A DNA stretch of 64,000 nucleotides, taken from Monosporascus cannonballus. Its lineage: Eukaryota; Ascomycota; Sordariomycetes; Xylariales. This document shows positions 24,161-38,000 of the stretch, one piece after another. Under the pieces are notes generated by a model. It worked only from the letters and a program-made list of their open reading frames with translations. It searched no databases and was not told the origin of the DNA. The number at the start of each line of letters is the position of its first letter. Positions within the stretch are counted from its first letter, which is position 1. The position numbers and the translations under genes are program-made. The stretch is from NCBI GenBank assembly GCA_004154925.1, contig QJNS01000034.1, positions 186,001-250,000 of the forward strand, given 5' to 3'.

Positions 24161-24199
24161 TCTAAAACTAATTTTAACAATAAATCAAAATAACAAAGT

Positions 24200-26479
24200 A
24201 TTATATTTAATCGGATTATATTATTATACGGATAAAATATTAGCCTCGTTTTGTCCTTCCGGCTTATATCCAATATGCATAAATAGGATTTTGGGCATTT
24301 ATCACGGTTTAATAGGTACAAAATCGCGCATTTCTGCCTTTATTATCTTAATCGTTTCCTTATTTTTGCGATTTAATGCTTTTAAGGTTTTTGCGGCCAT
24401 AAAATTCTTAAAAGCCTTATTAAAATCCGGGAAAATCTTAATTAATTTCGATTAAATAATTTCGAACTTTTTTTTCGTATTTTCGTAAATCTTGGCTTCT
24501 TAATATTTTATAAACTATTTATTAATTAATTTACCATAACTAAAGATATAATTCATTTATATTTCCATTTCGGCATTTAAAGATAAAGGTTTATTTTATA
24601 TAAGTTTATTATTATCGACCTTAATTTTTAATGGATTCGCCAATATTTTTTTCCCTTACCAGGTCGTTTAGTTAATATAATACTGGTAAATATAAGGGGC
24701 TAATTATTTATATCAATCCTTAACGCACAGATTTCTTTAAGGTGCCGAATACCTTTATTTTTAATAAGGTCGTTCCAAAGTCAATTAACTAAAAGTACTT
24801 CTTTATAAAATAATTTACCGTTCTTTATAACAAAACAAAATATATTAATTTTAATAATACGGTTTTAATTAATAACGAGCTCCGGTTAATCAAGTTTTAA
24901 TATTGTCGTAAAATAAAATATATCCGGGGTATTAAAACGGGTAAAATCCTAGTTAATACTAGGTCTAGATCTTCCTAATCCTTCAAAGATTTTTTGTTAA
25001 TAATCATAATATTTTATCTTATTTTTAAAATAATTAGGAAAGTTAAGCGAATTATATATCTATTTTGAAATCTTTTTTTAAATAAGAATTTTTTTATCGA
25101 TCACCTAATTCTGGAATATCGTTAGGAATTATATCATATCTAAATTAAACCGATTAGCTTTAAACCCGAAAAAGACCATATATTAATTATTATTAAGCGA
25201 AATTAAACCGCTTTTTTTATATTCGAAAACAGCCTATACGTATATATTACGTATCCTTACTTACTGCAAAATTAACAAATTTTTCTTTTAAAATTACCAA
25301 ATTATCTTCCACGGCCTCAGTAATTACCTCGGTAACTACCTTATTTACGATAAAATCCCATTCTATTAAAATCGTCCGGCTAAAAACTTACTACATTAAT
25401 CGATAAGTCGGCACCATTATATTATACTTAAGGCGGTTTTTATCCTAAAGGTGCGTAATATTACGATAACCGGATAACTTTACGATTTTTCATTTTTTCC
25501 TTAAAGGCGTCAAAATTCTGAATTTATCGTATTTAAATAATTTTTAATTTTTGCAAAATATTAATAATTTCCGACATCTAATTACGTTTTGCCGATAAAA
25601 AAGACTTAAGTCCAAAATTACTTTATCGAATAAGCCTAAGATTTTATTATCGTACCTCTTTTATCTGGCTAAAGTTAAAACGAACCGCATTTAATAATTA
25701 CTTTTATTCTTTATATTTAATGAACCTAGCCTTGTTAAAAACTCAATCTTTAATTAATATCGCAGAAATATTATAAGGCGTTACATATAAATTCTTTAAC
25801 TTTATAAATAAATTATTAAAAATTTCTTCAAAATAAATAGCTATAAGTCCTTTTAATAAACTCTCGGTATATTTGTTCTTATTCGTAATTTTACCTTTAA
25901 ACTTAGCTTTTTTAACAATATCGCAAACCTTAATAATATATTCTAAATAATACTTTTAAACCTAATTAGATATATTGCGTTAAACCTACTTTGTTAATAT
26001 TTTTAATCAATTCTTAACAATCTATATTTGCTTTAGATTTTACAGCTTAAAAGTTTTTAAAATATTTTTAACCGCTTTATCCCAAATAACAACGTCCTTA
26101 AGAACAACTTTAACTCGATTTTTCATAAAAAAGCTATTTATTTAATAAGGCAATTTATTAATCATTTCCGTCTCTGTAAGTTTGTACTTCCGATATAATC
26201 TGCCGATTCCTTTAAGCTAATCGGTAACCGCAATACCAGAAAAACGAAAATCTGAGAAAATGGATACATCCTGCAATACCATAAAAAAAGCAAACTTATC
26301 TATAATGTTTACTGGAAATCCGTATCTATATTAATTAAGAGATTTTAAAGGTATATTTTTAAAAATAAATACTATAAACCTAATAAAAATCTATAGCAAA
26401 ATCTGAATAAATTAAACTTATCGTCCTTTAAATATTTTGATAATAATTTCCGGTATTTCCGGTACCCGCCTTTTAATTA
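24200..26479 (-). pseudogene. TE5 gag-region remnant (continues at 33329-34655)
   Basis: AT-rich sequence between the protease motif and the TE2 insertion, where gag should lie. It continues on the other side of TE2 from 33329 to 34655, ending beside the primer-binding-like site. I found no zinc knuckle or other motif that survives. The assignment rests on position only. Confidence 0.4.
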
Positions 26480-26484
26480 TTTCT

Positions 26485-26909
26485 TATGACGACTAGGCGG
26501 TTTAATCAATTATTAAACCTTAAGTCGACGGGTTTATGTTGGCAGGAGTATCGTGGAAATCTAAGCAATAAATACAATAATATGTTACGTTTCGTAATTC
26601 CAAGGGTGTTTTAGATAACGATATTGTATTAATAAATGTTGTAAGCTAAAACTATTTAAATTATGGAAATAAGAAACGTATATATTTTCGTTCTGGCTTA
26701 AGGTACTTATTATGGCTTAACGACACTTCCCTAATTAAGTCCCTTTAAGCCCCTTTAAGCCCTTTTTAGTACTTATCCGGCTTAAGCCTTTTTAATTAAT
26801 TAGGGCCCTTAAGCCCTTTAAGCCAATTACGTAACTTCTTGGCTAGGTCGGGGTTTGGTTTTTTAGGATCTCGACCGTTTCCAAAAGCCAAGACCGTTAA
26901 GTTATAATA
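26485..26909 (-). repeat. TE2 3' LTR (left)
   Basis: 425 bp beginning TATGACGACTAGG on the plus strand and ending GTTATAATA. It contains tandem CCCTTTAAGCC-type units (about 26740-26825) and is RIP-altered relative to the right copy. Confidence 0.85.
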
Positions 26910-27001
26910 CGATCTCCCCCTTTTCAGAATTTTTATCTCTAAAGATTAAATTATTTATCTGTTAATTTTTAATAAATAACCTTTTTTTTTTCATATTTAT
27001 C

Positions 27002-27595
27002 ATGTTGGGTCGCATTGAAAAATCCAGGTTTTGCAAACGTACTAACGCCTTTGTTCTTTTAGAACGGATTAACCGCCTTGGTTTTATTATATTTTCGAAC
27101 ATTTTTTGTTCACGTTGCAAATCTAAGAATAAAATTTGCAAGGCCCATCGCAATTTAAGAAAATATGCCTTCTGCACCGTTTACGGAAGTCCTTATAATC
27201 TTTTTGGTCCTTCCGAATTTGAATACCGTAAATTAATTGCTAAGGAAAATCGTTTGAAATTAAAGGAACGTATTACCGAAAAGGAACTTTTAAAAACTTA
27301 ATAACATTTTAACAAGTTATTTAATCGTTTAAATTATTTACGAAAATAAAAGAAACTTTTTCGTTAGCGGGGAATTGAAATATTTCGCCGCGGTATTCAA
27401 AATACGGAAGCGATGGAAAAATTCGAACGTTTGGAAAAAGAGCAAGAACAGTTAGAGGCCGCCGTCGCGGTTACCATATTAACGCAGGCCGCGGCCAACT
27501 GGCCCGACATCCCGGCTATTAACTAGTTAGCTGTTAACTGAGACGTGCTCGTTGTTACTGGTGAAAGTTTTTTAATAGGCGTTGGGCGCCAATAA
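27002..27595 (+). pseudogene. TE2 antisense ORF: Cys-rich/coiled-coil protein
   Basis: Opposite strand to TE2 pol, between the chromodomain and the 3' LTR. One frame runs 198 codons from ATG 27002 to a TAA at 27593-27595. The first 99 codons are uninterrupted. Later stops are TAA/TAG/TGA, at least two of which align with TGG codons kept in TE3. Features in order: FCSRCKSKNKICK (C-x2-C-x6-C), a second cluster CTVYGSPYN that would be Cys-rich before mutation, a charged helical stretch EFEYRKLIAKENRLKLKERI, EAMEKFERLEKEQEQLE (coiled coil), then NWPDIPAIN and a tail VVTGESFLIGV. The last ~60 bp overlap the end of pol on the other strand. It is the best preserved of three copies. Zinc binding is inferred from the Cys spacing. 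Confidence 0.7.
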
Positions 27596-30500
27596 GGTTT
27601 TTGACAAGTTCCCAGGTATTTTCGGAGTTTAAGTATTTTTTCTATTTGATTAAGTATTAGGTAAATTTATTTTGTTTTCGCATATCGAGGATTTTCTCTA
27701 TTTTATATACTTATTTATTTTCCATTTCCATATCGTTTTATACCGTATGCACTTTGATTATATCTGTTATTAACTTAAATAAAAAAACATAAAAAATTAA
27801 ATAACATTTAACTTTTGGTATAAAATTTAATTAATAATTATTTTTTGAGATTTTTTTGGCGATTTTGTATAAACCGATATATTTGAAATTAAGTTTTTTG
27901 CCAAGTTATTTTATTGAAATGTTTTTATGGTAAAAAAAATCATTTCCCCCGTTTTAAAAGTTAATCCTTTTAACTTTTTTTAATTATAATATTTATTTAT
28001 TTAATTTCGTACGAATTCAAATTTTATCTTTATTTCTTAATATAATTATCGTAATTATTTTAACGTAAGGATTATTTTAATATTAATTGGACCGTTATTG
28101 CGTATTTTTTTATAAATTTCCGGAATAAAACTAAAGTTTACGTTTACAAATATTATTTTAATATTTTCGTAATAGCTAATATTATAACTTAATTATGCAG
28201 TTAGTAATTTCTTAATTTAATTATTTTATTCGTAATTAATATAATATCGAAAATAAGTTTTAAAATATGATTTATTTATTTTGTTTATTTATTTATTTAT
28301 GATTTAAATGCGCTAAATAATTTGTAATTTAAGCCGATTTATGTTATAAGGCCTTGCCAAAACTTAAATACGAATATCAATCCTTTATTTAATATAATTT
28401 CTATAAATAATCCGTATATGCTGAAAATATGCTTAAAAAATATATGTTAATTATTCGGCGTTTATGTCCTTATAATATGGTAAAAAATAGAAAAGTTTCG
28501 TAAATCGATCGATAATTACGAAAATGTTATTATAATATATTCTTATAACTGGAATTTTTAACATAAAAAATTTAATAATAAAATCAAATGTAATTAAATA
28601 CCATAATCGTTTTACGACTAGTAATAACTGTAATTTTCCGTATGGCTTGTATCGTCGAGCTTTTATTCTAGCGCGAATATTACATTGTTATATAATTTTT
28701 TATATCGTTAATTTCATTTTAGGAAAAAAAAATACATACGTTAAAGTCGTTCTAGGATCTTGTAAATCCCTAGATATTTATGTAATTAATATTCGTATAT
28801 TTTTCGTATTAAATCTTTCCGGTATTCCTTTGAAATTTGCATTTTGTCCGTTTTTTGATTTTCTAAAAAATTGTTATTATGTTATTAAATTTTCTAGTAT
28901 ATATCGTAAGGTACTGCCCGAATTGTCGCAATTTGTTATGGGCGTAAATATCTTTTTATAATAATATCAAAAATTATATGGCTAATTTTAACTCATTTTT
29001 TTCAAAATTTGGTCGCCTGTTTAAACCATTTATTCTGCCATTTTCTAATCTTTTTTTATAGATAATAACAAAGTTAAAGTTCGCTAATTTTTTCGTATAT
29101 CTTAATTATTATCTTATAAGCTCCCTGGTTATAGTAAATCGGATAAGGTTTTAATAATCCGTATAAACCTTGACCTGGTACAAATTTCCCTTTAAAAAGT
29201 GCCTAAACTCTCGAAATGCCATAATAATGGCCATAACTTCTTTATTTCCAATACCGTAATTAAATTCGGCTTTTCTTAATTTGTACGAAAAAAATGCAAT
29301 AAGATATAATTTACCTTAATTATTTCGCTATCCGATTATTACGTTTAATACGTAATCCGAAATATCGGTTTTTAACTTAACGGGATAATTTATATCGTAT
29401 ATAATTAGTATTAGCTCGCTGGTAATCGTATTCTTAATTTTCTAAAATGCCCTTTCCGTATCTGGCGTTTATTTAAATTCCTTTTTTTTTCGTAAAATTT
29501 ATTAAGTGTATAATTATTTTATTAAAATTTCGAATAAATTTTCTATAATAATTGGCGAATCGGAAAAATACTTATATTTCCTTAATTATTATTAGCGTTT
29601 GCCATTTTATAACTGCAGCGATTTTTTTGGGGTCTATCTTAATATGTCCTAAAATAATAATATATCCCAGATATTTTATTTCTTATATATAAAATTAATT
29701 TTTTTTGCGTTAACAAATAACCTTACGTTTTGTAAAATTTGAAAAACTTTATAAACATATCCTACGTATGCTTTTTTTACCTTTAAGAAAATAAGAATAT
29801 CGTCGAAATAGCAAATAACGAAAATATCGAAGTATTTTCATAATACATAATTAATTATTCGTTAAAAAGTTGCTAATACGTTCGTAAATTCTATTAATAT
29901 AACCAAATACTTAAATAATCTATATTTCGTTTTAAAGGCCGTTTTTTATTTGTATTTTTTTTTAATTTTAATAAAGTTATACCCATTTCGAAAATCGAAT
30001 GCTATAAACCATTTGGTTTCGTAAAGTCGGTTTTTTATTTCCGTAATTAGGAATAATAATGTTCGATCTTTAATAATAATATCGTTTAATTATCAATAAT
30101 TAATTATAAGTCGTAATTTTCCGTTCTTTTTAAGTACGAAAAACATAAGGTATTTTATTAATAACTTCAAAAATCGAATTTATCCTTTTTATAACCGATT
30201 TTCCAGGTATTTTTTAAAAATATATAATTTGTTTTTGTTAAAATTGTAAATAAGGTAAAACTTTATCGAAAGTCCTTTTTTGAAAATTATTTCGTAATCT
30301 TATTCGCTATATTCTGGTAATTTCGTATCTAGCTCTTTTTTGAAAAATTACGCATATTTATGGTATTATAATAATATATTAATTAAATTTTCTAACTTTT
30401 CAAGTTATTATTCTTGTTATTCTAAATTATTATTTAATTGCTTTAATTTTGCTTTAATAATAATAACGATACGTCGTATTTTTCTTTAATACCCGTTCTT

Positions 30501-32880
30501 TTTTTTATGTTTTGTTTCTTTAGGTAATAAGGTATTTGTCGTATTTTTATGCCTATATTCGTCGCTATTATTAATTAAATATTAATATTTTAATTTTTTT
30601 TTCGTTTGTTAATAAAAAATAAAGCAAATTTTATTTGGCTAATTTTTCAATTAATCAAAATTCCGTATTAGCGTATTTATAATAATCTTGAAATCATATC
30701 GTAATTCCCAAATAAAACGATATCGAAATTAATTATTTAATATCATCTTTTAATAAAATTTTCGAAATAATTAATTTCGTATATAATTTTTCCGTTATCG
30801 TAAACGAATTCCTAACTTTCGGTATTTATCGTTATATAAAATTTTAACTTATATTTTTATAGCAATCTAAACTTATTAACTATATTTGGTGCAATATAAT
30901 TCCTGCCCAAAGCTCCGTAATCCACTATTACGGTATCTTAATACGTTCCGATTTATATATCCAAAATAATAAAGTTATTAACGTTTTTTATTATCGCGTT
31001 TAGAACTTTTTTTTGGGAATTTCTTTTAATTTCTCTAGGTTTCGTCATTTTACGGCTTTTTTATAAATAACCTTTTTTTTAATTTTTTATTCGAATTTAT
31101 TAAGCTTTATTTATATTTTTTCGTTTAACGTATTAAGTTATTATATTTGTCGTTATTGCCGGCATACTGTTTCTTTAAGTTATATTAATTATTCTTATTT
31201 TTTTTATAATTTCTTTCTTTATTAAATAAATTATTTTCTTATATTTGCAATTATATCCCATTATACGTTATCCTAGCTGTCGTTTTAATAAAGTTTTATA
31301 AATTAACGTATTTTTTCCTTTATAGCCTTTTTTTTAAAGATTTATAATAAATATTAATTAAAAATAAAAATTCGTAATAACTTTTTAATAATATTTTTCC
31401 ACCGTACGCTGGATTAATTTTTTTCCGTTTAATAATTATATTATCCATAATAACAAAAAAGGTTCTTTTTACGTGCATTACTTTTTTTCGGGCCAAATTT
31501 TTGTTTCGGCTAATTATTAAATATCTTTTAGGGTTATGGTTCGAAAATATTAATATTATTACTTATCGTCCTTATTATTTCCGGTATAATTTGGAAAATC
31601 GAATTCCTTATAATATATACGGATAATTCGTTCGTAAATATATTACTTCCATTTTTCGTAATCGGGATATTCTCGTCGTCGATAATATATAACGTATATT
31701 TTGCCATATCGAGTAAAGGTTCCGGAATAAACTTTTTTTGTTTAGTTCTGGTATTTGCGTAATTATTCTTATAATGTCTTTTGTTATATTCGCAATATTT
31801 ATTAAATTAACTTTCTGTTTTTTCGCATTTTTTATCGAATTTTTTATCGTAATGGTCCTTATTGGACCTTTTGTCGTAAGCTTAATATATATTTAGTTTA
31901 AATTATGTTAATAATTTTGTTATTATTTCTTTAATTATTTTTAAATTATTTTTCCAGTATAAATATTTAGTTATCTTATTATAATTTCTTGGGTTTCCTA
32001 TATTTATAGGCCTTATGTTCTATTTTGTTATAATTAAAATATTTAACCTGGCTTTAATTTTATCTGTAGGTAACGCCGAGTTCCATAAGTTCTGGCGTTA
32101 TTCCGTAAGAAATAAAGGGTACGTTTTGTTTTTTCCCCTGGTTAAACTTATTATATTCTAAACGTAAGACATATTATTTTTTTCTTTATTATTTTTTAAA
32201 TTATCGATTATTAATTTCAATTACTTTTATAATATAATAATTTAAAGTAATTAATCGTTTAATTTCAATAATTTTATTTTTTATATTATTTTTTAATTTT
32301 GTATAAAATATATCGATAAAAATATTGACCTTATTGTTTTTTTACGTTATTTTAACCGTAAAACTTTTAAAAGTTACGGCTTATTTAAATATAAATTTTT
32401 TTGATCGGAATTATAAAAATTACTGGATTATAAATCGTTTTTTGTCCGGATTACCGAAATTATTACGTATTTTATTTTCAAAATTAATATAAAATAAGAA
32501 AATTTTATTAATAAAATTTTCTTTTTTTAATTTTTTTATTTTTAGAAAATTTGTTATAATAAGTTTAAATTAATTAACCGTATTTTTTAAGCATATTTTT
32601 ATTATTAAAACTATATTTGCTAAATCGTTAAGGTTTAGAAAATGAAAATAAATTTGTACCTAAGTTAAAAAGATTTAAAAGTTACCTTTTTTATCGTAAG
32701 ATTCTGGTTTTTTTGGCTTTATACGAACAAAAAAAATTTAGGTAAATGGCGTAACCCTAAGTTGTCGAACTTTTTTTTCCAATTTCCGAATTCGAGCCTA
32801 AAGCTATTAAATAAAGATTTCCTAAACGTTAATTAATATTTTAACAATATTAAATATTATTTAAAGTTTAACCGTATTAT
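27530..32880 (-). pseudogene. TE2 gag-pol remnant
   Basis: Minus-strand motifs from right to left are RT with FDIFVICYFDDILI (29789-29836), integrase FDFIIKF...IFVIIDRFTKLF (about 28490-28630), and a C-terminal chromodomain reading YLIK-KKYLNSENTWELVKN (about 27570-27690). It is collinear with TE1 across its length. All frames are closed by RIP-type stops. Confidence 0.8.
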
Positions 32881-32899
32881 TAAACAAAAATTTATAACG

Positions 32900-33323
32900 T
32901 ATAACGGCTAAATCATTTAACCAATTATTAAATTTTAAGTTAACGGAATTATATTAATAGAAATATCGTGGGAATCTAAGTAATAAATATAGTAATATAT
33001 TACATCTCATAATTCAAAAATGCCTTAAATAACGATATTATATTAATAAATGTTATAAGCTGAAATTATGTAAATTATGGAAATAAGGAGCGTATATATT
33101 TTCGTTCTGGCTTAAGGTACTTATCATAGCTTAACGACATTTCCTTAATTAAGTCCCCTTGAGCCCTTTTGAGCCCCCTTTGGTGCTTATCCGGTTTAAG
33201 CCCTTTTGACCAATCAGGGCCCTTAAGCCCTTTAAGCCAGTCACGTGACTTCTTGGCTAGGTCGGGATCTGGTTCTTCAGGATCCCGACCGTTTCCAGAA
33301 GCCAAGACCGTTAGGTCATAACA
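32900..33323 (-). repeat. TE2 5' LTR (right)
   Basis: 424 bp. Its outer ~200 bp (33120-33323) are almost free of RIP changes, although they sit in the middle of AT-rich DNA; the corresponding part of the left LTR is mutated. A 76-codon minus-strand frame at 33075-33305 is simply this unmutated LTR, with GLK repeats created by the internal tandem array. Confidence 0.85.
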
Positions 33324-34664
33324 TTTCTATAGCCGGCTTTAAGAAATTATTAGGATTACTTAAAGGTAATTCGTTATTAACTGTATTTTCGTATTTAAGT
33401 TCAAATAATCAATAACAATTAATAATATTTGACATTAAATTTTAATTTTTTTAGATAATGAAAAACTCCGGAACAAATAATAACCCTTATTATATTACAA
33501 TCTTTAATAATTTTAACGGATTTTGAACAAATCGGCTAAATTCTAACAAAATCTATTAATTAAAAAAAAATTAACTCGGGGTTAATATTATATATTAATT
33601 CAAAGTTATTATTTGCATACGTAAATATAAAGAAATTAAAAGCGCTTAATACTTTTGTCCATATTTTTTAAACTTTTCGCAATCGTAATAAAAATATCGT
33701 CCTTTTTTTTTTACCTAAATAAACCCGTTCTTTTTAATTAGTATATTGTTAGCGGTAAATATCGGACTAAGTCGTTTCTAACTTTACGATTAATACCTTT
33801 ACTATCAATTTTACTGCTAAAATAATTCTGCTAATTAACATTAACAAATCTTAAAGGATATCTCTAAATAAGGCCCATACGAAATACTAATTTATTAAGG
33901 CGAAAATATTCCAAAATATATTATTTAATAAGTCGGTTTTATTTTTCCAATTATATTAAAAAATATTAATCTCTTTTCCAATCCTTTTTTTCGTAAACGA
34001 AATCATAAACTTTACAGCCTTATTCCTTTTTTATCTACGTTAATAATCTAATCTATATTATTAACCATAACGGCATTACTTTAACGTGAATTAATTCAAA
34101 ATTTGCGTAAATATATTATTAATAACATATTTTCTATTCTAAATCCTAATAAATCGATTTTTAATAATTAATCCTAATTAATTATAATTAATTAATTCTT
34201 AATCTTAATTAATTTTATATTTATCTTCTTATTTCCAAATATCCGAATTTTATCTTATTAAATAAAAATTTCCAAAAAATACGTTATATTTTAAATCATG
34301 CCGTCGGTTTAAAACATGGGTAATTAATCTATATCCTCAAACCTGTACATTTTTAAACATATGATCCTCCGCAATCGGCCTGTTAAAAATCTGGCTCCAG
34401 ATAAGGTTCCGTAAACGCTTAATCCCAAAATATCCCTCTTTAATTAATAATATTTTGAAATTATTTTATTATTATCGATCGTTCGTAATATTATCATTTT
34501 GTAAAACGCAATATACGTTTTTATATCTCCATAACCGTAATTATGATTATCCGCGATTTTAATTAAAACAATATCTTTTTCCAAATATTAATCAGAAATA
34601 TCGAAAATTGCTTCAGCAATTAACTAAAGCCAGTTTCCTCTTTTTGGTAACCAAATAAGCTGGG

Positions 34665-35038
34665 TGTTACGACCCGACAAGTTCCGGTCTCAAAAAACGG
34701 TCAGGCAGGAGCACACGGGCCACCTCCCGGGTTACGTAACGGTGATCACTGTCAAGCTAATGATCATTAATGATCAAAGGTGATCCCAAATAATCGTGAT
34801 TACTACTAACGGCGTAATCATAAATAATTAAGCCAAAAAGGAGAAAAATTTTTACGTTTATTAATTCCATAATTTAAATAACTTTAGTTTATAATATAAT
34901 ATCGTTATTTAAGATATTTTTAGTATTACGAAACGTAATACGTTACTATATTTATTATTCAGATTTTTACGATATTCCTGCTAATATAAATTTGTTAATT
35001 TAAGGTTTAATAATTAAATAAATTATTTAGCTGTTATA
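34665..35038 (+). repeat. TE3 5' LTR (left)
   Basis: 374 bp, TGTTACGACC...GCTGTTATA. The first ~140 bp have normal composition and the rest is AT-shifted. Confidence 0.85.
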
Positions 35039-38000
35039 CGTTACAAATATTTATTTATTAATACCGTTAAACTTTAAATAATATTTAATATTGTTAAAAT
35101 ATTAATCAATATTTAGGAAACCCTTATTTAACAGCTTTAGGCTTAAATTCGAAAACTAAAAAAAAAAAAGTTCGACAACTTAGGGCTACGCCACTTACCT
35201 AATTTTCTTTCGCCCGTATAAAGCTTAAAAAACCAGAACTTTACGATAAAAAAGGTAACCCTTAAAATTTTTAACTTAGGTATAAATTTACTTTTACTTT
35301 TTAAACCTTAATAACCTAGCGGATATAATCTTAATAATAAAAATATACTTAATAAAAAATATAACTAATTAATTTCAACCAATTATAAGAAATTTTTTAA
35401 AAATAAAAAAAATAAAGAAGAAAAAATTTATTAATAAGATTTTTTTAATTTATATTAATATCGAAAATAAAATACGTAATAATTTCGGCAATCTAGATAA
35501 AAAACGATTTGCGGCCTAATAATTCGTATAATTTAAATAAAAAAATCCGTATTTAAATATGCCGTAACTTTTAAAAATTTTGCGGTTAAGGCCGGATAAG
35601 AAAATAACGAAACTGATATTTTTATAAACATATTTTATAAAAAATTAAAAAACGATATAAAAAAATAAAATTATTTAAATTAAATAATTAATTACTTTAA
35701 ACTGGTATATTATAAAAATAATTAAGATTAATAACCGATAATTTAAGAAATAATAAGAAAAAAATAATATGCTTTACGTTTAAAATATAATAAATTTAAT
35801 TAAGGGAAAAAATAAAATATATTTTTTACTTCTTACGAAACGGCGCCAGAACCTATGGAACTCGGCGTTACTTACAAATAAGATTAAAGTTAAATCAAAT
35901 ATTTTAATTATAGCAAAACGGAACATAAGGCCTACAAATACAAGAAACCCAAAAAATTACAATAAGATAGTTAAATCCCTATACCGGAAAAATAATCCAG
36001 GAATAATTAAAAAACGATAACAAAATTATTAATATAATCTAAGCCAAGTACGTATTAAATTTTAAGCAAAAGGTTTAATAAGGATTATTACGATAAAAAA
36101 TTCGACGAAAAATGCGAAAAATTAAAAAGCTGGCTTAATAAATATTACGAATATAACAAAAAACATTATAAGGATAATTATACAAATACCAAAATTAAAT
36201 AGAAAAAGTTTATCTCGGAACCCTTAATCGATACGGCAGAATATATGCTATATATTGTCGATAACAAAAATATCCCAATTACGAAAAATGGAAATAATAT
36301 ATCTATATATAAATTACCCGTATATACTATAAAGGATTCGATTTTCCAAACCGTACCGGGCATAATAAAAATAATAAATAATAATATTAATAATTCCGAA
36401 CCATAATCTCAGAAAATATCCAGCAATTGGCCGAAATAAAAAGCTAACCCTAAAAAAAGCAATATCCGCAAAAAAACTCCTTTTATTATTATAAATAATA
36501 TAATTATTAAACGAAAAAAGAGTTAATTTACCGTACGATAAAAAAGTATTATCAGAAAATTATTACGGATTTTTATTTTTAATTAATATTTATTACAAAT
36601 CCCCAAAAAAAGCTATTAAGAAAAAATATATCAGTTTATAAAAGATCTTTAGAACGATAACCAAAACGACGTATAATAGGATATAATTATAAACATAAGA
36701 AAACAGTTTATTCGATAAGGAAAGAAATTACAAAAAAATCAAGAATAATTAATACGGCTCGAAAGAATAATATGCCGATAATAACGATAAATACAGTAAC
36801 TTAACGCGTTATATATAAAGATATAAATAAGGCTTAATAAATTCGAATAAAAGTTAAAAAAAGGTTATTTATAAAAAAGCCGCAAAATGACAAAACCTAA
36901 AGAAATTAAAGGGAATTCTTAAAAAAGGCTTTAAATACGATAATAAAAAACGTTAATAACCTTATTACTTTAAATATACAAATCAAAACGTATTAATACA
37001 CCGTAATAGTAAACTGCGGAGCTTTAAGCAGAAATTATATTATATCGGATATGGTTAATAAACTTAAATTACTATAAAGATATAAATTAAAACCTTATAT
37101 AATAACGAATGCCGAAAGTTAAAAATTCGCCTATAATAACGAAAAAATTATACGCAAAATTAATTACCTTAAAATTTTTATTTAAAGATAATATTAAATA
37201 ATTAATTTCGATATCGTTCCATTCGGAAATTACGATATAATCTTAGGATTACCATAAATACGTTAATACGGAGTTTTAATTAATAACGAAACTAACTAGG
37301 TAAAATTCGCCTTATACCTTATTAACAAATAAAAAAAATAAAATCTTAATATTCGATCGATAATAACGACGAATGTAAGCATAAAAATACAATAAATACC
37401 TTATTATTTAAAGGAATAAAATATAAAAAGAAAACGGGCATCAAAAAAAAATACGATGTATCGTTATTACTATTAAAGCGAAATTAAAGCAATTAAATAA
37501 CGATTTGGAATAACAAGAACAATAGCCCAAAAAATCAGAAAATCTAATTAATATATTATTATAATACCATAAATACGAACAGCTTTTTAAAAAGAAACTC
37601 GATACGAAATTACCAGGATATAGCGAATAAGATTATAAGATAATCCTTAAGGAAAGATTTTCGACAAAGTTTTACCCCATTTATAACCTTAATAAAAACG
37701 AGTTACGTACTTTCAAAAAATACCTGGAAAATCAGCTACAAAAAGGATAAATTCAACCTCCGAAATTACTAATAAAATACCCGATATTTTTCGTACTTAA
37801 AAAAAATAAAAAATTATAACTTATGATTAATTACCGACAACTGAACGACGTTATTATCAAAAATCGAATATTATTACCTTTAATTACGGAAATAAAAAAC
37901 CGATTTTACGGAACTAAATAATTTATAGCATTCGATTTTAAAAATGGATAAAACCTTATTAAAATCAAAAAAATATAAATAGAAAATAGCTTTTAAAACA

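Larger units (their letters stand above)
26485..33323 (-). mobile_element. TE2: Ty3/gypsy chromovirus inserted in TE5
   Basis: 6,839 bp with the 5-bp TSD TTTCT (26480-26484 and 33324-33328), LTRs 26485-26909 (425 bp) and 32900-33323 (424 bp). Minus orientation is shown by a polypurine tract (GAAAAGGGGGAGATCG on the minus strand) beside the left LTR and by pol motifs on the minus strand. The last ~25 bp of its LTR (in element orientation) resemble those of TE1 and TE3, but the first halves differ, so the three are related families. Strong RIP signature. Confidence 0.9.

Noticed and set aside
26740..26830. CCCTTTAAGCC tandem units looking like a repeat array
   Set aside because: They are internal to both TE2 LTRs, with irregular spacing and no spacers, so neither a CRISPR array nor an independent satellite.
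33075..33305. 76-codon minus-strand frame with repeated GLK units
   Set aside because: It lies wholly within the unmutated part of the TE2 LTR and its repeats come from the LTR's tandem array, so it is not a gene.
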